A stretch of 64,000 nucleotides of DNA from the NCBI GenBank assembly GCA_034432755.1, contig DAOUBQ010000040.1, forward strand, positions 1 through 64,000. The letters run 5' to 3'. The notes below the pieces were generated by a model. It saw nothing but the letters and a program-made list of their open reading frames with translations. It had not been told where the DNA came from and made no database searches. The stretch is from UBA5195 sp034432755 (lineage in GTDB: Bacteria > Chloroflexota > Anaerolineae > Anaerolineales > Villigracilaceae). The position numbers and the translations under genes are program-made. Below, one piece after another: positions 32,551 to 41,010 of this stretch (position 1 is the stretch's first letter; every line of letters starts with the position of its first letter).

Positions 32551-33183
32551 CTACTTCCCAAAAGTTCCAACAATCCGTAAAATGTCGAATCCCTCCGCAA
32601 AAGGTACTTCGCCCAGCGCCCCGTGCCGCACCATGATGGAGCGGGTCAGCTCGCTGTTGAAATAGTATTTATCGCGGTAGGTTTCGTATTGCGAAAGAGC
32701 CTCGATTTTTTTATTGACGCTTTCCTCGCTGACTTCAACGATAAAGTGCGGGAAAAACCCATACGAGGAGCGCACCACATCGAAACCCAGCACAGTGATA
32801 CCGCGAAACGCGCGCAGGGCTTCCTCGGTGATGGTGTTGTGGTCCTGGTGAACATCCGCCTTCGAGTGGACGAAAATCAAATCGGGGTTGAACTTGCGCC
32901 GGAGTTTCAGGAAGTACTCCAAGATTTCCTGGCGGGAATCGGGAAAGATGCGCGTGGTGAAAGGCCCCAAGATGACATTCTCACGCTTCACGCCAAGCAC
33001 GTCCATGCTGCGATAATGCTCCTCGACCAGGCTGGTCAGGAGCGGGTTTTTCTGGTTGTCTGAAAGCGTGACGCACCGAATGTCGGTTTGTGGCGCAATC
33101 TGGTGAATGAGCGCCCCGCAGCCCAATTCAATGTCGTCGGGGTGTGCGCCGATGAAGAGAACGCGTTGGCCGTAGAAATTCAT
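32551..33183 (-). CDS. PIG-L/LmbE-family deacetylase
   Basis: A 210-residue zinc-dependent deacetylase of N-acetyl sugars. It has the catalytic motif AHPDDIELGCG (H14, D16, D17) and the zinc histidine motif VHQDHNT near 112. The substrate may be an N-acetylglucosaminyl compound; together with a DinB-family neighbour it recalls thiol-sugar (bacillithiol-like) pathways, where both families occur. That link is an inference. ATG at 33183. Confidence 0.87.
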   Translation of the reverse strand: MNFYGQRVLFIGAHPDDIELGCGALIHQIAPQTDIRCVTLSDNQKNPLLTSLVEEHYRSMDVLGVKRENVILGPFTTRIFPDSRQEILEYFLKLRRKFNPDLIFVHSKADVHQDHNTITEEALRAFRGITVLGFDVVRSSYGFFPHFIVEVSEESVNKKIEALSQYETYRDKYYFNSELTRSIMVRHGALGEVPFAEGFDILRIVGTFGK

Positions 33184-33237
33184 CCGTTTATCCGCTTAAA
33201 AATCCATATACCTGTTTTGCCAGAGGCCATTCGTTCC

Positions 33238-34041
33238 TTACTTGGTGGCCAAAATCCCGCCCACCACTTTGGTCATCACCAATTTGCCATCGCGCTCAAA
33301 CCAGCGGGTTGCAACCGCCTCGATGCTGCGCAGAATTTCCGCGTACTCTTCTTTGGTGTTGAACATGCTCGTCCACAATTTACGGTCTTCGCTCAACGAG
33401 GCGCGGACGTAATCCATGAACGGGCTGACTGCCGGGAAGGTCAGCGGATTCTCGAAGGTCAGCAGTTCGGTCCGGGCGAAAATGCTGCGGATGGTGTCAA
33501 AAATTTCGCCCTTAAAGCGGCTGGAGCCGGGCATGGGCGGGATGGGTTTGCCGGTCGCCTCGGTGATGATATCGTAGAACATTTTCTTGTTCTCGGGCAG
33601 CGGACCGGTGACGAACAGACGTCCGCCCGGCTTGGTGACGCGGTGTGCCTCGCCAAAGGTGAATTTCAGGTCCGAGGCGTAGTAAATCGCAAAGGCGCTC
33701 GAAACCAGGTCGAAGGTGTTATCGGCAAAGTTGAAGGGTTTGTTGAAATCGAGAAACTGAAAGTCAATATTTTTATCGCCGCGCTCGGCCTGTTTGGCGC
33801 GGGCTTTTTCAAGCAGTTCCTCCGAAAAATCGCCGCCGATGATTTGAGCCTGTCCCTGGGTGTGGTCGCTGTATAAGAAGCATTGCTTGCCCGCGCCGCA
33901 GCCCACATCTAAAATTTTGAATCCCGACTGGGGATTGAGTACCTCGATATTCCACTGGTCAATATTGCGTGCGCCGTACTTTTCATGGATGTCAATGCGC
34001 ATGAGCAGGTCTTTGCTGGTTTCCTGGTAATTAATTTCCAT
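33238..34041 (-). CDS. Class I SAM-dependent methyltransferase
   Basis: A 267-residue methyltransferase. The SAM motif is FKILDVGCGAGKQCFLYS (around residue 42), motif II is IIGGDFSEE and RVTKPGGRLFVTGP is motif post-III. The substrate is unknown. The start at 34041 has GGAGAG just upstream and fits the length. It sits alone in a 54-base gap arrangement on the minus strand upstream of the PIG-L gene and is likely in the same transcript. Confidence 0.82.
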   Translation of the reverse strand: MEINYQETSKDLLMRIDIHEKYGARNIDQWNIEVLNPQSGFKILDVGCGAGKQCFLYSDHTQGQAQIIGGDFSEELLEKARAKQAERGDKNIDFQFLDFNKPFNFADNTFDLVSSAFAIYYASDLKFTFGEAHRVTKPGGRLFVTGPLPENKKMFYDIITEATGKPIPPMPGSSRFKGEIFDTIRSIFARTELLTFENPLTFPAVSPFMDYVRASLSEDRKLWTSMFNTKEEYAEILRSIEAVATRWFERDGKLVMTKVVGGILATK

Positions 34042-34145
34042 TTTCTCTCCTTATATGTTAGCGCGGAACGGTCTTTTGCGTGACAGGTTTGGCGATTATA
34101 CCCAATCTCATTTCAAAATTCAACGGCTGAATTTTGCGATTTGTC

Positions 34146-34193
34146 TTGCTGGAGATGTCCATAGGATGTAAAATGGATATACAAGATATATCC
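34146..34193 (+). promoter_or_regulatory. Promoter and palindromic operator of the RHH gene
   Basis: TTGCTG (34146-34151) and TAAAAT (34169-34174) are 17 bp apart. A palindrome GGATATA-N5-TATATCC (34175-34193) lies right after the -10 and ends one base before the ATG at 34195. No ribosome-binding site is visible. Self-repression by the ribbon-helix-helix protein is a natural reading. Confidence 0.65.
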
Positions 34194-34194
34194 T

Positions 34195-34452
34195 ATGACC
34201 ACGAAAATCCTGGTTTCGCTCCCGCAAGAATTTTTGGACGAGGTGGACCAACTGGCCGCCGAGGAACACCGCTCGCGCAGTGAACTCATCCGTGAAGCCT
34301 TGCGCGCCTACCTCGAAGCTCGCCAGGTGCGCAAACTACAACTCAAGCGAATTGTCGAACAGCAAACGTCGAATGGTGACCTGTCTGGGGAAGTCAAAGC
34401 CTGGGAGGCCATCGGCGATGAAGCGTTGAAAAGCGTTGAAAACAAACTATAG
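34195..34452 (+). CDS. Ribbon-helix-helix (CopG-like) regulator
   Basis: An 85-residue protein. Residues 2-45 form the RHH fold: ILVSLPQEFLDEVDQLAAEE is the strand and first helix and SRSELIREALRAYLEAR the second helix. It would bind DNA as a dimer, most likely the palindrome overlapping its own transcription start. Such proteins are often antitoxins, but no toxin gene follows; hisS does, 19 bases on. The tail (residues 50-85) is charged and helical. Confidence 0.82.
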   Translation: MTTKILVSLPQEFLDEVDQLAAEEHRSRSELIREALRAYLEARQVRKLQLKRIVEQQTSNGDLSGEVKAWEAIGDEALKSVENKL

Positions 34453-34471
34453 AATCCTGTGGAGCAACATC

Positions 34472-35755
34472 ATGGCCTCGAAATCTATCATCCAATCCGT
34501 CAAAGGCACGCGTGAATTCTACCCCGAAGAGATGGCGCAGCGCAATTTCATCTACGAAAAAGCGCGCCAGGCCTCCCAAACCTTCGGCTACCAGGAGTGG
34601 GACGCGCCCTTCCTCGAAACCATCGAACTCTACGCCGCCAAATCGGGCGAGGAACTCGTCAAAGAACAGTCCTTCGTCTTCCCCGACCGGGGCGGCGACC
34701 TGATTACCCTGCGCCCCGAACTGACCCCCTCGCTGGCGCGCATGATTGCCCAAAAACAGGGCGAACTGGCCTTTCCCGTTCGCTGGTGGTCGTTTGGCCC
34801 CTTCTGGCGCTACGAGCGGCCCCAGCGCGGGCGCTCGCGCGAATTTTTTCAGTGGAATGTGGATATGCTGGGAGTCAACTCCCCTGAGACCGATGCCGAA
34901 CTCATCGCCGTAGCCGCCACCTTCCTGAAACTGGTCGGACTCGCGCCGCAGCAGGCCGCCATTTTCGTCAACAACCGCCGCCTGATGGATTCCCAGTTCG
35001 ACGCCCTCGGCGTGCCGCTCGAAAAGCGGCTCGAAGTTTCAAACGCAGTGGACCGCCGCTCGAAAATGGACCCCGCCAAATGGGACGAATACGTGCTGGA
35101 ACTTGGTCTCAGCCAGGAGCAGCTGAATGGCCTGAAGCAGATTCTCAGCGATTATGACCTGTGGCAGAAATCGGACGAGTTGGCGCGGCTGTTCAAGGCG
35201 CTGGAGGCGCTGCGGGTGAAAGAATACGTCCAATTTGACCCGAACATCATGCGCGGCTTGCTCTACTACACTGGCACGGTCTTCGAGGCCTTTGATGTGT
35301 CCGGCTCGGTGCGGCGCGCCATCCTGGGAGGTGGACGCTACGATAACCTGTTGCGCGACGTGGGCGGCGACCCGCTCTCCGGCGTTGGCTTTGCGATGGG
35401 CGATGTCGTCATCGGCATCATTCTCAAAGAAAAGGGGCTGATTCCGCCCTTCGTGCCAACTCCCGCCCCGGTGCTGGTCACCATTTTCGACGAATCGCTC
35501 TGGCTGGAAAGCTACGCCCTGGCCGCTGAACTGCGCGCCGCCGGAATCAACGTTACCTCTTACCCCGAACCGGCCAAATTGCCCAAACAATTCAAGTTTG
35601 CCGACCGGATGGGCGTCAAGGTCACCCTTGTCATCGGCCCCGATGAAGCTGCCGCCGGGAAGGTGACCGTCAAAAACCTGGGGACTTCCACCCAAGAAAC
35701 CGTCGCCCGCGCCGAGGTGGAAAAAATCGTCCGCAAAATCCTTGCCAGCGCTTGA
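34472..35755 (+). CDS. hisS: Histidine-tRNA ligase
   Basis: A 427-residue class II tRNA synthetase charging tRNA-His. Motif 1 lies near the FYPEE opening, motif 2 is FRYERPQRGRSREFFQ-like (WRYERPQRGRSREFFQWN), the histidine A motif region reads MRGLLYYTGTVFEAF, and motif 3 is GVGFAMGDV. A C-terminal anticodon-binding domain covers about 330-427. The ATG at 34472 has GGAG eight bases upstream; the TTG at 34436 is not needed. It follows the RHH gene and may share its promoter. Confidence 0.93.
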   Translation: MASKSIIQSVKGTREFYPEEMAQRNFIYEKARQASQTFGYQEWDAPFLETIELYAAKSGEELVKEQSFVFPDRGGDLITLRPELTPSLARMIAQKQGELAFPVRWWSFGPFWRYERPQRGRSREFFQWNVDMLGVNSPETDAELIAVAATFLKLVGLAPQQAAIFVNNRRLMDSQFDALGVPLEKRLEVSNAVDRRSKMDPAKWDEYVLELGLSQEQLNGLKQILSDYDLWQKSDELARLFKALEALRVKEYVQFDPNIMRGLLYYTGTVFEAFDVSGSVRRAILGGGRYDNLLRDVGGDPLSGVGFAMGDVVIGIILKEKGLIPPFVPTPAPVLVTIFDESLWLESYALAAELRAAGINVTSYPEPAKLPKQFKFADRMGVKVTLVIGPDEAAAGKVTVKNLGTSTQETVARAEVEKIVRKILASA

Positions 35756-35798
35756 TGATTGGGATGTTAATTTCGGAGCAAAAGGTCATCGTATATCC

Positions 35799-35866
35799 GT
35801 GACGATGGTCACTTGTGAAAAACTTCATATTCCATAGAATATGGTATATCCAGGTGAAAATTACCT
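35799..35866 (+). promoter_or_regulatory. Inverted repeats upstream of the Rrf2 gene
   Basis: Three small palindromes occur before the start codon: GTGAC-N4-GTCAC at 35799-35812, CCATA-N3-TATGG at 35832-35844 and an imperfect AGGT-N7-ACCT at 35852-35866. One or more may bind the regulator itself. A ribosome-binding AGAGGA lies before the ATG. Confidence 0.4.
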
Positions 35867-35887
35867 TATTTTATAGAAGAGGATAAC

Positions 35888-36292
35888 ATGCAAATCACCC
35901 GCCAGGCCGACTATGCCATCCGCGCTGTTTTGTACATCTCCAAATTAGGGCCGAATCAGCGCGCTGCTACCAGTCAGATTGCGCAGGAGCAGCATATTCC
36001 GCCCTCCTTTCTGGCGAAGATTATTTCGCAATTATCCATTGCTGGTTTGCTTCAAACTTCGCGCGGCGCGCGCGGCGGTGTGACGCTGGCAAGAACGCCT
36101 GAGGAGATTACGCTTTTAGATGTGGTCGAAGCCATTGACGGTCCGATTGCGCTGAACGAATGCGTCAACGACACAAATGCCTGCTCTTTTGGCGAAGAAT
36201 GCCCGCTGCGCCCCATCTGGTGCGATGCGCAGGAAGACTTGGTGAAGCGGCTGAAGGCTACCAATTTCGCCCAGTTTGCTTCCATGAACTAA
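35888..36292 (+). CDS. Rrf2-family Fe-S transcriptional regulator (IscR-like)
   Basis: A 134-residue regulator. The winged helix covers residues 1-80 (ITRQADYAIRAVLYI, then PPSFLAKIISQLSIAGLL and SRGARGGVTLAR). Cysteines C92, C99 and C105, with C112 behind them, sit in a loop as in IscR (C92, C98, C104 in E. coli), so an iron-sulfur cluster is expected. It is monocistronic. The GACT-N5-AGTC site at the suf promoter, 12 kb away, is its most likely target. The DNA-binding specificity is inferred. Confidence 0.88.
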   Translation: MQITRQADYAIRAVLYISKLGPNQRAATSQIAQEQHIPPSFLAKIISQLSIAGLLQTSRGARGGVTLARTPEEITLLDVVEAIDGPIALNECVNDTNACSFGEECPLRPIWCDAQEDLVKRLKATNFAQFASMN

Positions 36293-36345
36293 TAAACGCT
36301 CATCTTGATAGGATGAGCTGGTTGTCTTGAGGGAGACCCTTACGG

Positions 36346-36426
36346 ATGACCTTTATGCAGGATTTTGAAGCCCAGATTGAGCCGGATGTCAACGCAATGA
36401 TAGAGTCTATCCGGTTGAGCAAATAG
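36346..36426 (+). CDS. Possible 26-residue small ORF
   Basis: An ATG-to-TAG frame of 26 residues (begins MTFMQDFEAQIEP), with a purine-rich GAGGGAG about 12 bases upstream. It is short and could be chance, but it sits alone in the gap after the Rrf2 gene and ends before the terminator at 36464. No family can be assigned. Confidence 0.25.
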   Translation: MTFMQDFEAQIEPDVNAMIESIRLSK

Positions 36427-36463
36427 GGAACATCTTTTCCAAAGTCACCTTCAAACGTCACAA

Positions 36464-36498
36464 AAAACGGGGCAGGTTTTTTTAACCTGCCCCGTTTT
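36464..36498. terminator. Strong bidirectional terminator
   Basis: A 15-bp perfect stem (AAAACGGGGCAGGTT with its complement) and a five-T loop, A- and T-flanked. It separates the Rrf2 region from the convergent SPFH gene. Confidence 0.92.
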
Positions 36499-36519
36499 GG
36501 GTCTCATGCCCTCAAACCC

Positions 36520-37428
36520 TTATGTATTTTGTTTGTTGCCCCTGGTGAAGTTCTCCAACATGCTGGTGAATTCCATCGGGAAAATGTATTTCGTCGAAGG
36601 ACTCATGCCCATTTCCTTGAGGGTCTCGAAGTATTGCAGGGTCATGGTCTTTTGGTCAACGGTTTGGGCAACCGCGTAGATTCGTTCCAACGCCGCAGCG
36701 AAACCTTCGGCGCGCAACAGTTGGGCTTCCTTCTCGCCCTGCGCCGACAGGATGGCGGCCTGCTTTTGGCCTTCGGCTTTGAGGATGGCCGCCTGCTTTT
36801 CGCCCTCGGCCACGTTGATGGCGGCCTCGCGCGTGCCGGTCGATTCGGTTACCACGGCGCGGCGGATGCGCTCGGCGGACATCTGCTTGTTCATCGACTC
36901 TTGAATTTCGCGCGGCGGGATGATTTCGCGGATTTCGACGTTGGTCACCTTGACGCCCCAGCGTTCGGTCACTTCATCCAGCTTGGTGCGCAGCGTGATG
37001 TTGATATGCTCGCGTTGCGAAAGCACATCATCCAGGTTGATGCCGCCGATGACGGCGCGCAGGGTGGTGGTTGCCATGCCTTGCGCGGCCAATTCAAAGT
37101 TGCCGACCTTCAAAACGGATTCAGCCGGGTCAATCACTTTGTAGTACCAGATGAAATCAACCTGAATACCGGCGTTGTCTTTGGTGATGGCGGTCTGGTG
37201 CGGAATTTCGCGCACCTGCTCACGCAAGTCAACCCGAATAGCGCGGTCTAAAACCGGGATGAGCAGAATCACGCCGGGGCCTTTGGGCTTATCTAACACG
37301 CGGCCCAGCCGGAACACCACCAGGCGCTGATATTCTGGCACAATCCGAATGGCATTTGCCAGAAAAATCAGCAACAGGATGACGACAAAGCCAATCAGGC
37401 AAAATGTCGTAGTTAATACACCGTCCAT
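36520..37428 (-). CDS. SPFH/Band 7 membrane protein (slipin or QmcA type)
   Basis: A 302-residue protein with one N-terminal membrane helix (about 8-27) and an SPFH domain (VPEYQRLVVFRLGRVLDKPKG...). A coiled coil (residues 190-240) holds repeated EGEKQAAILKAEGQKQAAIL-type units. Such proteins oligomerise into membrane cages and organise proteases. It is followed upstream by a short NfeD gene with a 24-base gap, the classical SPFH-NfeD pair, here with the NfeD gene first. Confidence 0.9.
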   Translation of the reverse strand: MDGVLTTTFCLIGFVVILLLIFLANAIRIVPEYQRLVVFRLGRVLDKPKGPGVILLIPVLDRAIRVDLREQVREIPHQTAITKDNAGIQVDFIWYYKVIDPAESVLKVGNFELAAQGMATTTLRAVIGGINLDDVLSQREHINITLRTKLDEVTERWGVKVTNVEIREIIPPREIQESMNKQMSAERIRRAVVTESTGTREAAINVAEGEKQAAILKAEGQKQAAILSAQGEKEAQLLRAEGFAAALERIYAVAQTVDQKTMTLQYFETLKEMGMSPSTKYIFPMEFTSMLENFTRGNKQNT

Positions 37429-37452
37429 AGGTTTCTCCTTGTTGAATTGAAC

Positions 37453-38052
37453 TTAAGATGTACGTTCGACAATTAACACCAACCCCTCCTTACCAACAAT
37501 GCGTACCTTGCTGCCTGCCGGAATGGGGGTTGAACTTCTCGCAGACCACAACTCGCTGCTGACCTGTACCGAACCTTCGTCGTTGATGTCTGTCCGCGCC
37601 TCGCCGATTTGGCCGATGAGATGGTGCGCGCCATGCGCAGTCGGACTCGTCATCGCGGCCAGCGTGCGTTCGACGAACAGCCATAAAATGCCGCTCGCAA
37701 TCAGGGAAACAAACCCGGCCAATAGGGGGTTGACGCCAACCAGGCTGTCATCCTCACCGGGGAACAAGAGAATGGAGCCGCCCATCACCAGCAGGATGGC
37801 GGTTGCCAACAGCGCGGCGCGCCACTTCGGAACACGGATTGCATAGAGAAAAGGTGCAACCGCCAAAGCCAGCGGCACCAGCGCCCAGGCATTAACGCCC
37901 AGGTTGTATGCGCCATACCCGGCAAGCACCAACGAAAACAGCGCGCTGATTTCGAACAGTCCTGTGCCAGGCGTCAGCAACGCCATCAACGTAAGTAACA
38001 TGCCAACGACCAGCAAAACATAGGCTACGTTTGCGTCAAGCAAAAATTCCAT
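37453..38052 (-). CDS. NfeD-like short membrane protein with OB-fold
   Basis: A 199-residue protein with four to five membrane helices (residues 7-140) and a C-terminal OB-fold NfeD domain (residues 145-199; IGEARTDINDEGSVQVSSELW then VRIVGKEGLVLIV). It lacks the protease domain of the long NfeD at 133, so it is a partner adaptor for the SPFH protein. The ATG at 38052 has GGAGA six bases upstream; a longer frame begins at 38085. Confidence 0.87.
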   Translation of the reverse strand: MEFLLDANVAYVLLVVGMLLTLMALLTPGTGLFEISALFSLVLAGYGAYNLGVNAWALVPLALAVAPFLYAIRVPKWRAALLATAILLVMGGSILLFPGEDDSLVGVNPLLAGFVSLIASGILWLFVERTLAAMTSPTAHGAHHLIGQIGEARTDINDEGSVQVSSELWSARSSTPIPAGSKVRIVGKEGLVLIVERTS

Positions 38053-38114
38053 GATAAGTCTCCATGCGCCAAAATCATTATACAATCCTTCGTAACATCA
38101 AGTTGAGTATACGA

Positions 38115-38885
38115 TTAAACTGCGCTGAAGGTTTTCTCATTTTGCCCTGGCTTCTCCAGCACGGCCAGAATCCGCGTTGCAAACGCCGCCGGGATGTTCT
38201 CCAGCCAACCATCGAGCGCGCGCATCTTCGGGTAGAACGAATCGGGGTACAGTTGCGGGCCAGAATAGCCCCCGCTGGCAACATACGAAAACGCCGCATA
38301 GCGCTTGCGCACCACCAGCCTCCAATCTTCGAGCAGCGTGGGCGTCAGACGGCTGAAAAAGACCCGTGTGGCGTTGCCCTGCGCGGCGTAATAATCTACC
38401 TGATGAGGGTTCCAACCGACGGGCGCGTACCACTCGATTTCTTGCCGCCAGTTAATCGGTTCTTTGTGCAGGCCATACACCACCAGTCCCAGCAGGCTGA
38501 TGAACGGGTCGAACACCAGCACCCGCCCGCCGGGCCGCAGTACACGCCAAAATTCTTTGAGCGCCGTGCCGGGATAGCGCAGGTGATGAAAGACATCGAA
38601 CAAAATCAGGTCACTCACCGTTTCATCGCCAAAGCTCAAGGCGTAAGCATTTTCGGTCTGGTCCAGCCACGGGTTAGGGAACAGGTCGGTGCGCAGGGCA
38701 TGGGGAATCACTTCCTTGATATTACCAATTCCCGACCCCAATTCCACCACCAGCGGCGATTCCAGCAACGAAAGGTGGCGCGCAATTTCCTCGTGAAACC
38801 CCCGGTAAATCGTCCGCAAAATCGGCTTGCGCTGCCAGTATTTTTCATTTTCAAGAATTTCGGTTTGGTGTTGGGTAATGTCCAT
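38115..38885 (-). CDS. Class I SAM-dependent methyltransferase
   Basis: A 256-residue methyltransferase. VVELGSGIGNIKEVIP (around 46-61) is the SAM motif, and LILFDVFHHLRYPGTALKEFWRVLRPGGRVLVFDP carries the later motifs. The substrate is unknown, but its place next to a polysaccharide-type membrane protein suggests modification of a lipid or glycan. ATG at 38885. It shares a divergent promoter region with the gene at 38934. Confidence 0.82.
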   Translation of the reverse strand: MDITQHQTEILENEKYWQRKPILRTIYRGFHEEIARHLSLLESPLVVELGSGIGNIKEVIPHALRTDLFPNPWLDQTENAYALSFGDETVSDLILFDVFHHLRYPGTALKEFWRVLRPGGRVLVFDPFISLLGLVVYGLHKEPINWRQEIEWYAPVGWNPHQVDYYAAQGNATRVFFSRLTPTLLEDWRLVVRKRYAAFSYVASGGYSGPQLYPDSFYPKMRALDGWLENIPAAFATRILAVLEKPGQNEKTFSAV

Positions 38886-38911
38886 GATATGATTTTACCC
38901 GCAACACATTA

Positions 38912-38946
38912 AATGATGAATGCGGAATAATGAATGATGAATGCGG
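38912..38946 (+). repeat. 14-bp direct repeat at a start codon
   Basis: AATGATGAATGCGG occurs at 38912-38925 and again at 38933-38946, 21 bp apart. The second copy contains the ATG codons of the membrane protein gene. Confidence 0.8.
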
Positions 38947-40928
38947 CTTCCACCCGTCTCCTCTTCTGGCGTATCACCCTCGCTCTCACCGGCCTGCTGG
39001 CCTTACTGGCCGCCTGGCAAATGTTTGGCGTAGCGCACAAACTCGGTATCACCGTACAAACCAGCAAAACCTGGCTGGCCCTGCTCAGCGGTTTGGGACT
39101 GGTCGGATTTTTGGGTTTTGTCGGGGCGGCGTTGACCTTTTACGCCGCCTGGCAGAGCTGGTTTAAGCGATTCGATTTCGCCGCGCGCCTGTCTCCTGCA
39201 TCAAAATTCGCCGCCGCGCCCCTGCTTGCGCTTTCCCTGCTGGGTTACTCGCTGCTCCTGCTCCATCCTTACTATGGCAAACTGATTCGCGGCGAAGAAG
39301 CGGCCCGTTTCCTCGTCTTCTGGCTGTTGGCTCTGTGGGGTGCGTGGCTCTGGCGCGTGTTGCGCCCCCAAACCGATTGGCCGGCCGCTTTTGGACTCGT
39401 TTTCCTGCTCCAGGCCGCCGTCCACCTCGTCGCGGCCTACCTGCTGGGCATCACCGATTACCCCTTTGCCCTGGGCTGGTCCGAAACCAGCCGCTTTTAC
39501 TACCCCTCGCTCTTCCTTTCAGAAAAAATCTATGGCGAACGCCTGCCCTGGCCCATCCTGCACCCCAGCCTGCACCTCGTCCTCGTCCCGCCCTACTGGT
39601 TCGATTCCCCGCTTTGGGTTCACCGCGCCTGGCAAATTCTCATCCGTTTTGTTTTGGTGGGATGTCTTGCCCCGGCGCTTTTAGCGCGGCTGAAGGTTGA
39701 TTCTGCCCTTTGGCGGTTTGCCGCCGGGGTGTGGATTTTCCTGGCTGCATTCGATTTGCCGTTATATTTACATCTGGCCCCCCCGGTCTTGCTCCTCCTG
39801 TGGGGCTTTTCGGCCAAAGATACGCGCCGCACCTGGATATTCCTCCTCCTGGCCTCGGTCTGGGCCGGGCTGAGCCGCATCAACTGGTATCCCGTGCCAG
39901 GCATGATTGCGGCGGCCTTGTTCTTGCTCGAAGCGCCCTATTTGGGACGCAGCTGGCGATATTTGCTCAAACCTGCCGCCTGGTTCATCGCCGGTTCCGT
40001 GACCGCTTTCCTCTCCATGCAAGCCTACATCGCCCTATCGGGAATCGAAAAAACCAGCGATTTCTACACCAGCCTGACCTCGTCCTTGCTCTGGTATCGG
40101 CTCTGGCCGAATGCCACCTACGCGTTGGGAGTTTTACCCGGCATCGCGTTGTACTCACTGCCGATGTGGATTGTCCTCGCTCTTGTGTTTGCCCGGCGCG
40201 ATATGCACCCGCTGCGGGTGGGGTTGCTCCTGCTGGGGCTGGCGGTTTTGTTCGCGGGCGGCATCGTCGTCAGCATGAAAATCGGTGGCGGGGGCGATAT
40301 TCACAACATGGACGCCTATGGGGTGGCGTTAATCATCGTCGCGGCCTACCTGTTCTTTGGCCGCTACGCGCCAGACGCGAGCGTCGAGTGGAGACGAGAC
40401 AACAGCGAGGCCCCTCAGCCGATGAAATTTCACTGGCTGGTGACCGCCCTGCTCGTGCTGTCCGTTGTCTGGTTCGCACAGCGCGCCTCCATCGGAATCG
40501 TAACCTACGATAAAGCGGAGAGCCGGGCTGTTTTAACGGAACTCCAGCGTCAGGTCGCTTCGGTCAATGCTCGGGGCGGCGAGATTCTCTTCATCACCCA
40601 GCGGCATCTCATCTCGATGAATCTGCTCCATTCCGTCAGGATGATTCCTGAATATGAGCGCGAGGAACTGATGGAGATGGCGATGGCGAACAACGAGGCC
40701 TACCTCGACCAGTTCAAAGCCGACCTGCGCGCTCAGCGTTTTGACCTGATTGTGGTTGACCCGCTGACGACCACCCTGCTTGGCAGTGACTACGCTATGG
40801 GCGAGGAAAATAACGCCTGGGTGCGCTTTGTGGCTCGGCCTATTTTGTGCAATTATCGCGCCCAACAGACCTTCGCCGCCGACCGAATTGTGCTTTATGG
40901 GCCGCAAGAAACCCCTGCTTGTCCGTAG
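38934..40928 (+). CDS. Large polytopic membrane protein of unknown function
   Basis: A 664-residue protein with about 12-14 membrane helices and a soluble C-terminal domain of about 120 residues (from about 540). Many aromatic and glycine-rich helices and the loop ITDYPFALGWSETSRFYY recall GT39/GT83-type sugar transferases, but no clear catalytic motif stands out. The start is one of two ATGs at 38934 and 38937 inside a duplicated 14-bp block. It ends with its stop codon inside a 27-bp palindrome and precedes a regulator and polysaccharide genes. Confidence 0.75.
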   Translation: MMNAASTRLLFWRITLALTGLLALLAAWQMFGVAHKLGITVQTSKTWLALLSGLGLVGFLGFVGAALTFYAAWQSWFKRFDFAARLSPASKFAAAPLLALSLLGYSLLLLHPYYGKLIRGEEAARFLVFWLLALWGAWLWRVLRPQTDWPAAFGLVFLLQAAVHLVAAYLLGITDYPFALGWSETSRFYYPSLFLSEKIYGERLPWPILHPSLHLVLVPPYWFDSPLWVHRAWQILIRFVLVGCLAPALLARLKVDSALWRFAAGVWIFLAAFDLPLYLHLAPPVLLLLWGFSAKDTRRTWIFLLLASVWAGLSRINWYPVPGMIAAALFLLEAPYLGRSWRYLLKPAAWFIAGSVTAFLSMQAYIALSGIEKTSDFYTSLTSSLLWYRLWPNATYALGVLPGIALYSLPMWIVLALVFARRDMHPLRVGLLLLGLAVLFAGGIVVSMKIGGGGDIHNMDAYGVALIIVAAYLFFGRYAPDASVEWRRDNSEAPQPMKFHWLVTALLVLSVVWFAQRASIGIVTYDKAESRAVLTELQRQVASVNARGGEILFITQRHLISMNLLHSVRMIPEYEREELMEMAMANNEAYLDQFKADLRAQRFDLIVVDPLTTTLLGSDYAMGEENNAWVRFVARPILCNYRAQQTFAADRIVLYGPQETPACP

Positions 40929-40951
40929 CACAATCTATTATCTTGCATTAC
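40925..40951. repeat. 27-bp dispersed palindrome containing a stop codon
   Basis: It begins GTAGCACAATCTA and ends TATCTTGCATTAC; the arms pair with mismatches. As at 23696, the stop codon TAG of the upstream gene is part of it. Confidence 0.7.
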
Positions 40952-40960
40952 CAGTTCCTA

Positions 40961-41005
40961 AAATTCAAGATTTGAACATTGGTGTATAATTCAGCACTTG
41001 AATTT
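40961..41005 (+). promoter_or_regulatory. Promoter with a 9-bp inverted repeat before the wHTH gene
   Basis: AAATTCAAG (40961-40969) and CTTGAATTT (40997-41005) are perfectly inverted and bracket a TATAAT -10 at 40985-40990. The ATG is at 41011. Binding of the winged-helix product here would control its own transcription; inferred. Confidence 0.55.
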
Positions 41006-41010
41006 TGACT

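Noticed and set aside
34195..34452. Toxin-antitoxin module
   Set aside because: Only the RHH half is present; the next gene is hisS and no toxin-like frame lies on either side.
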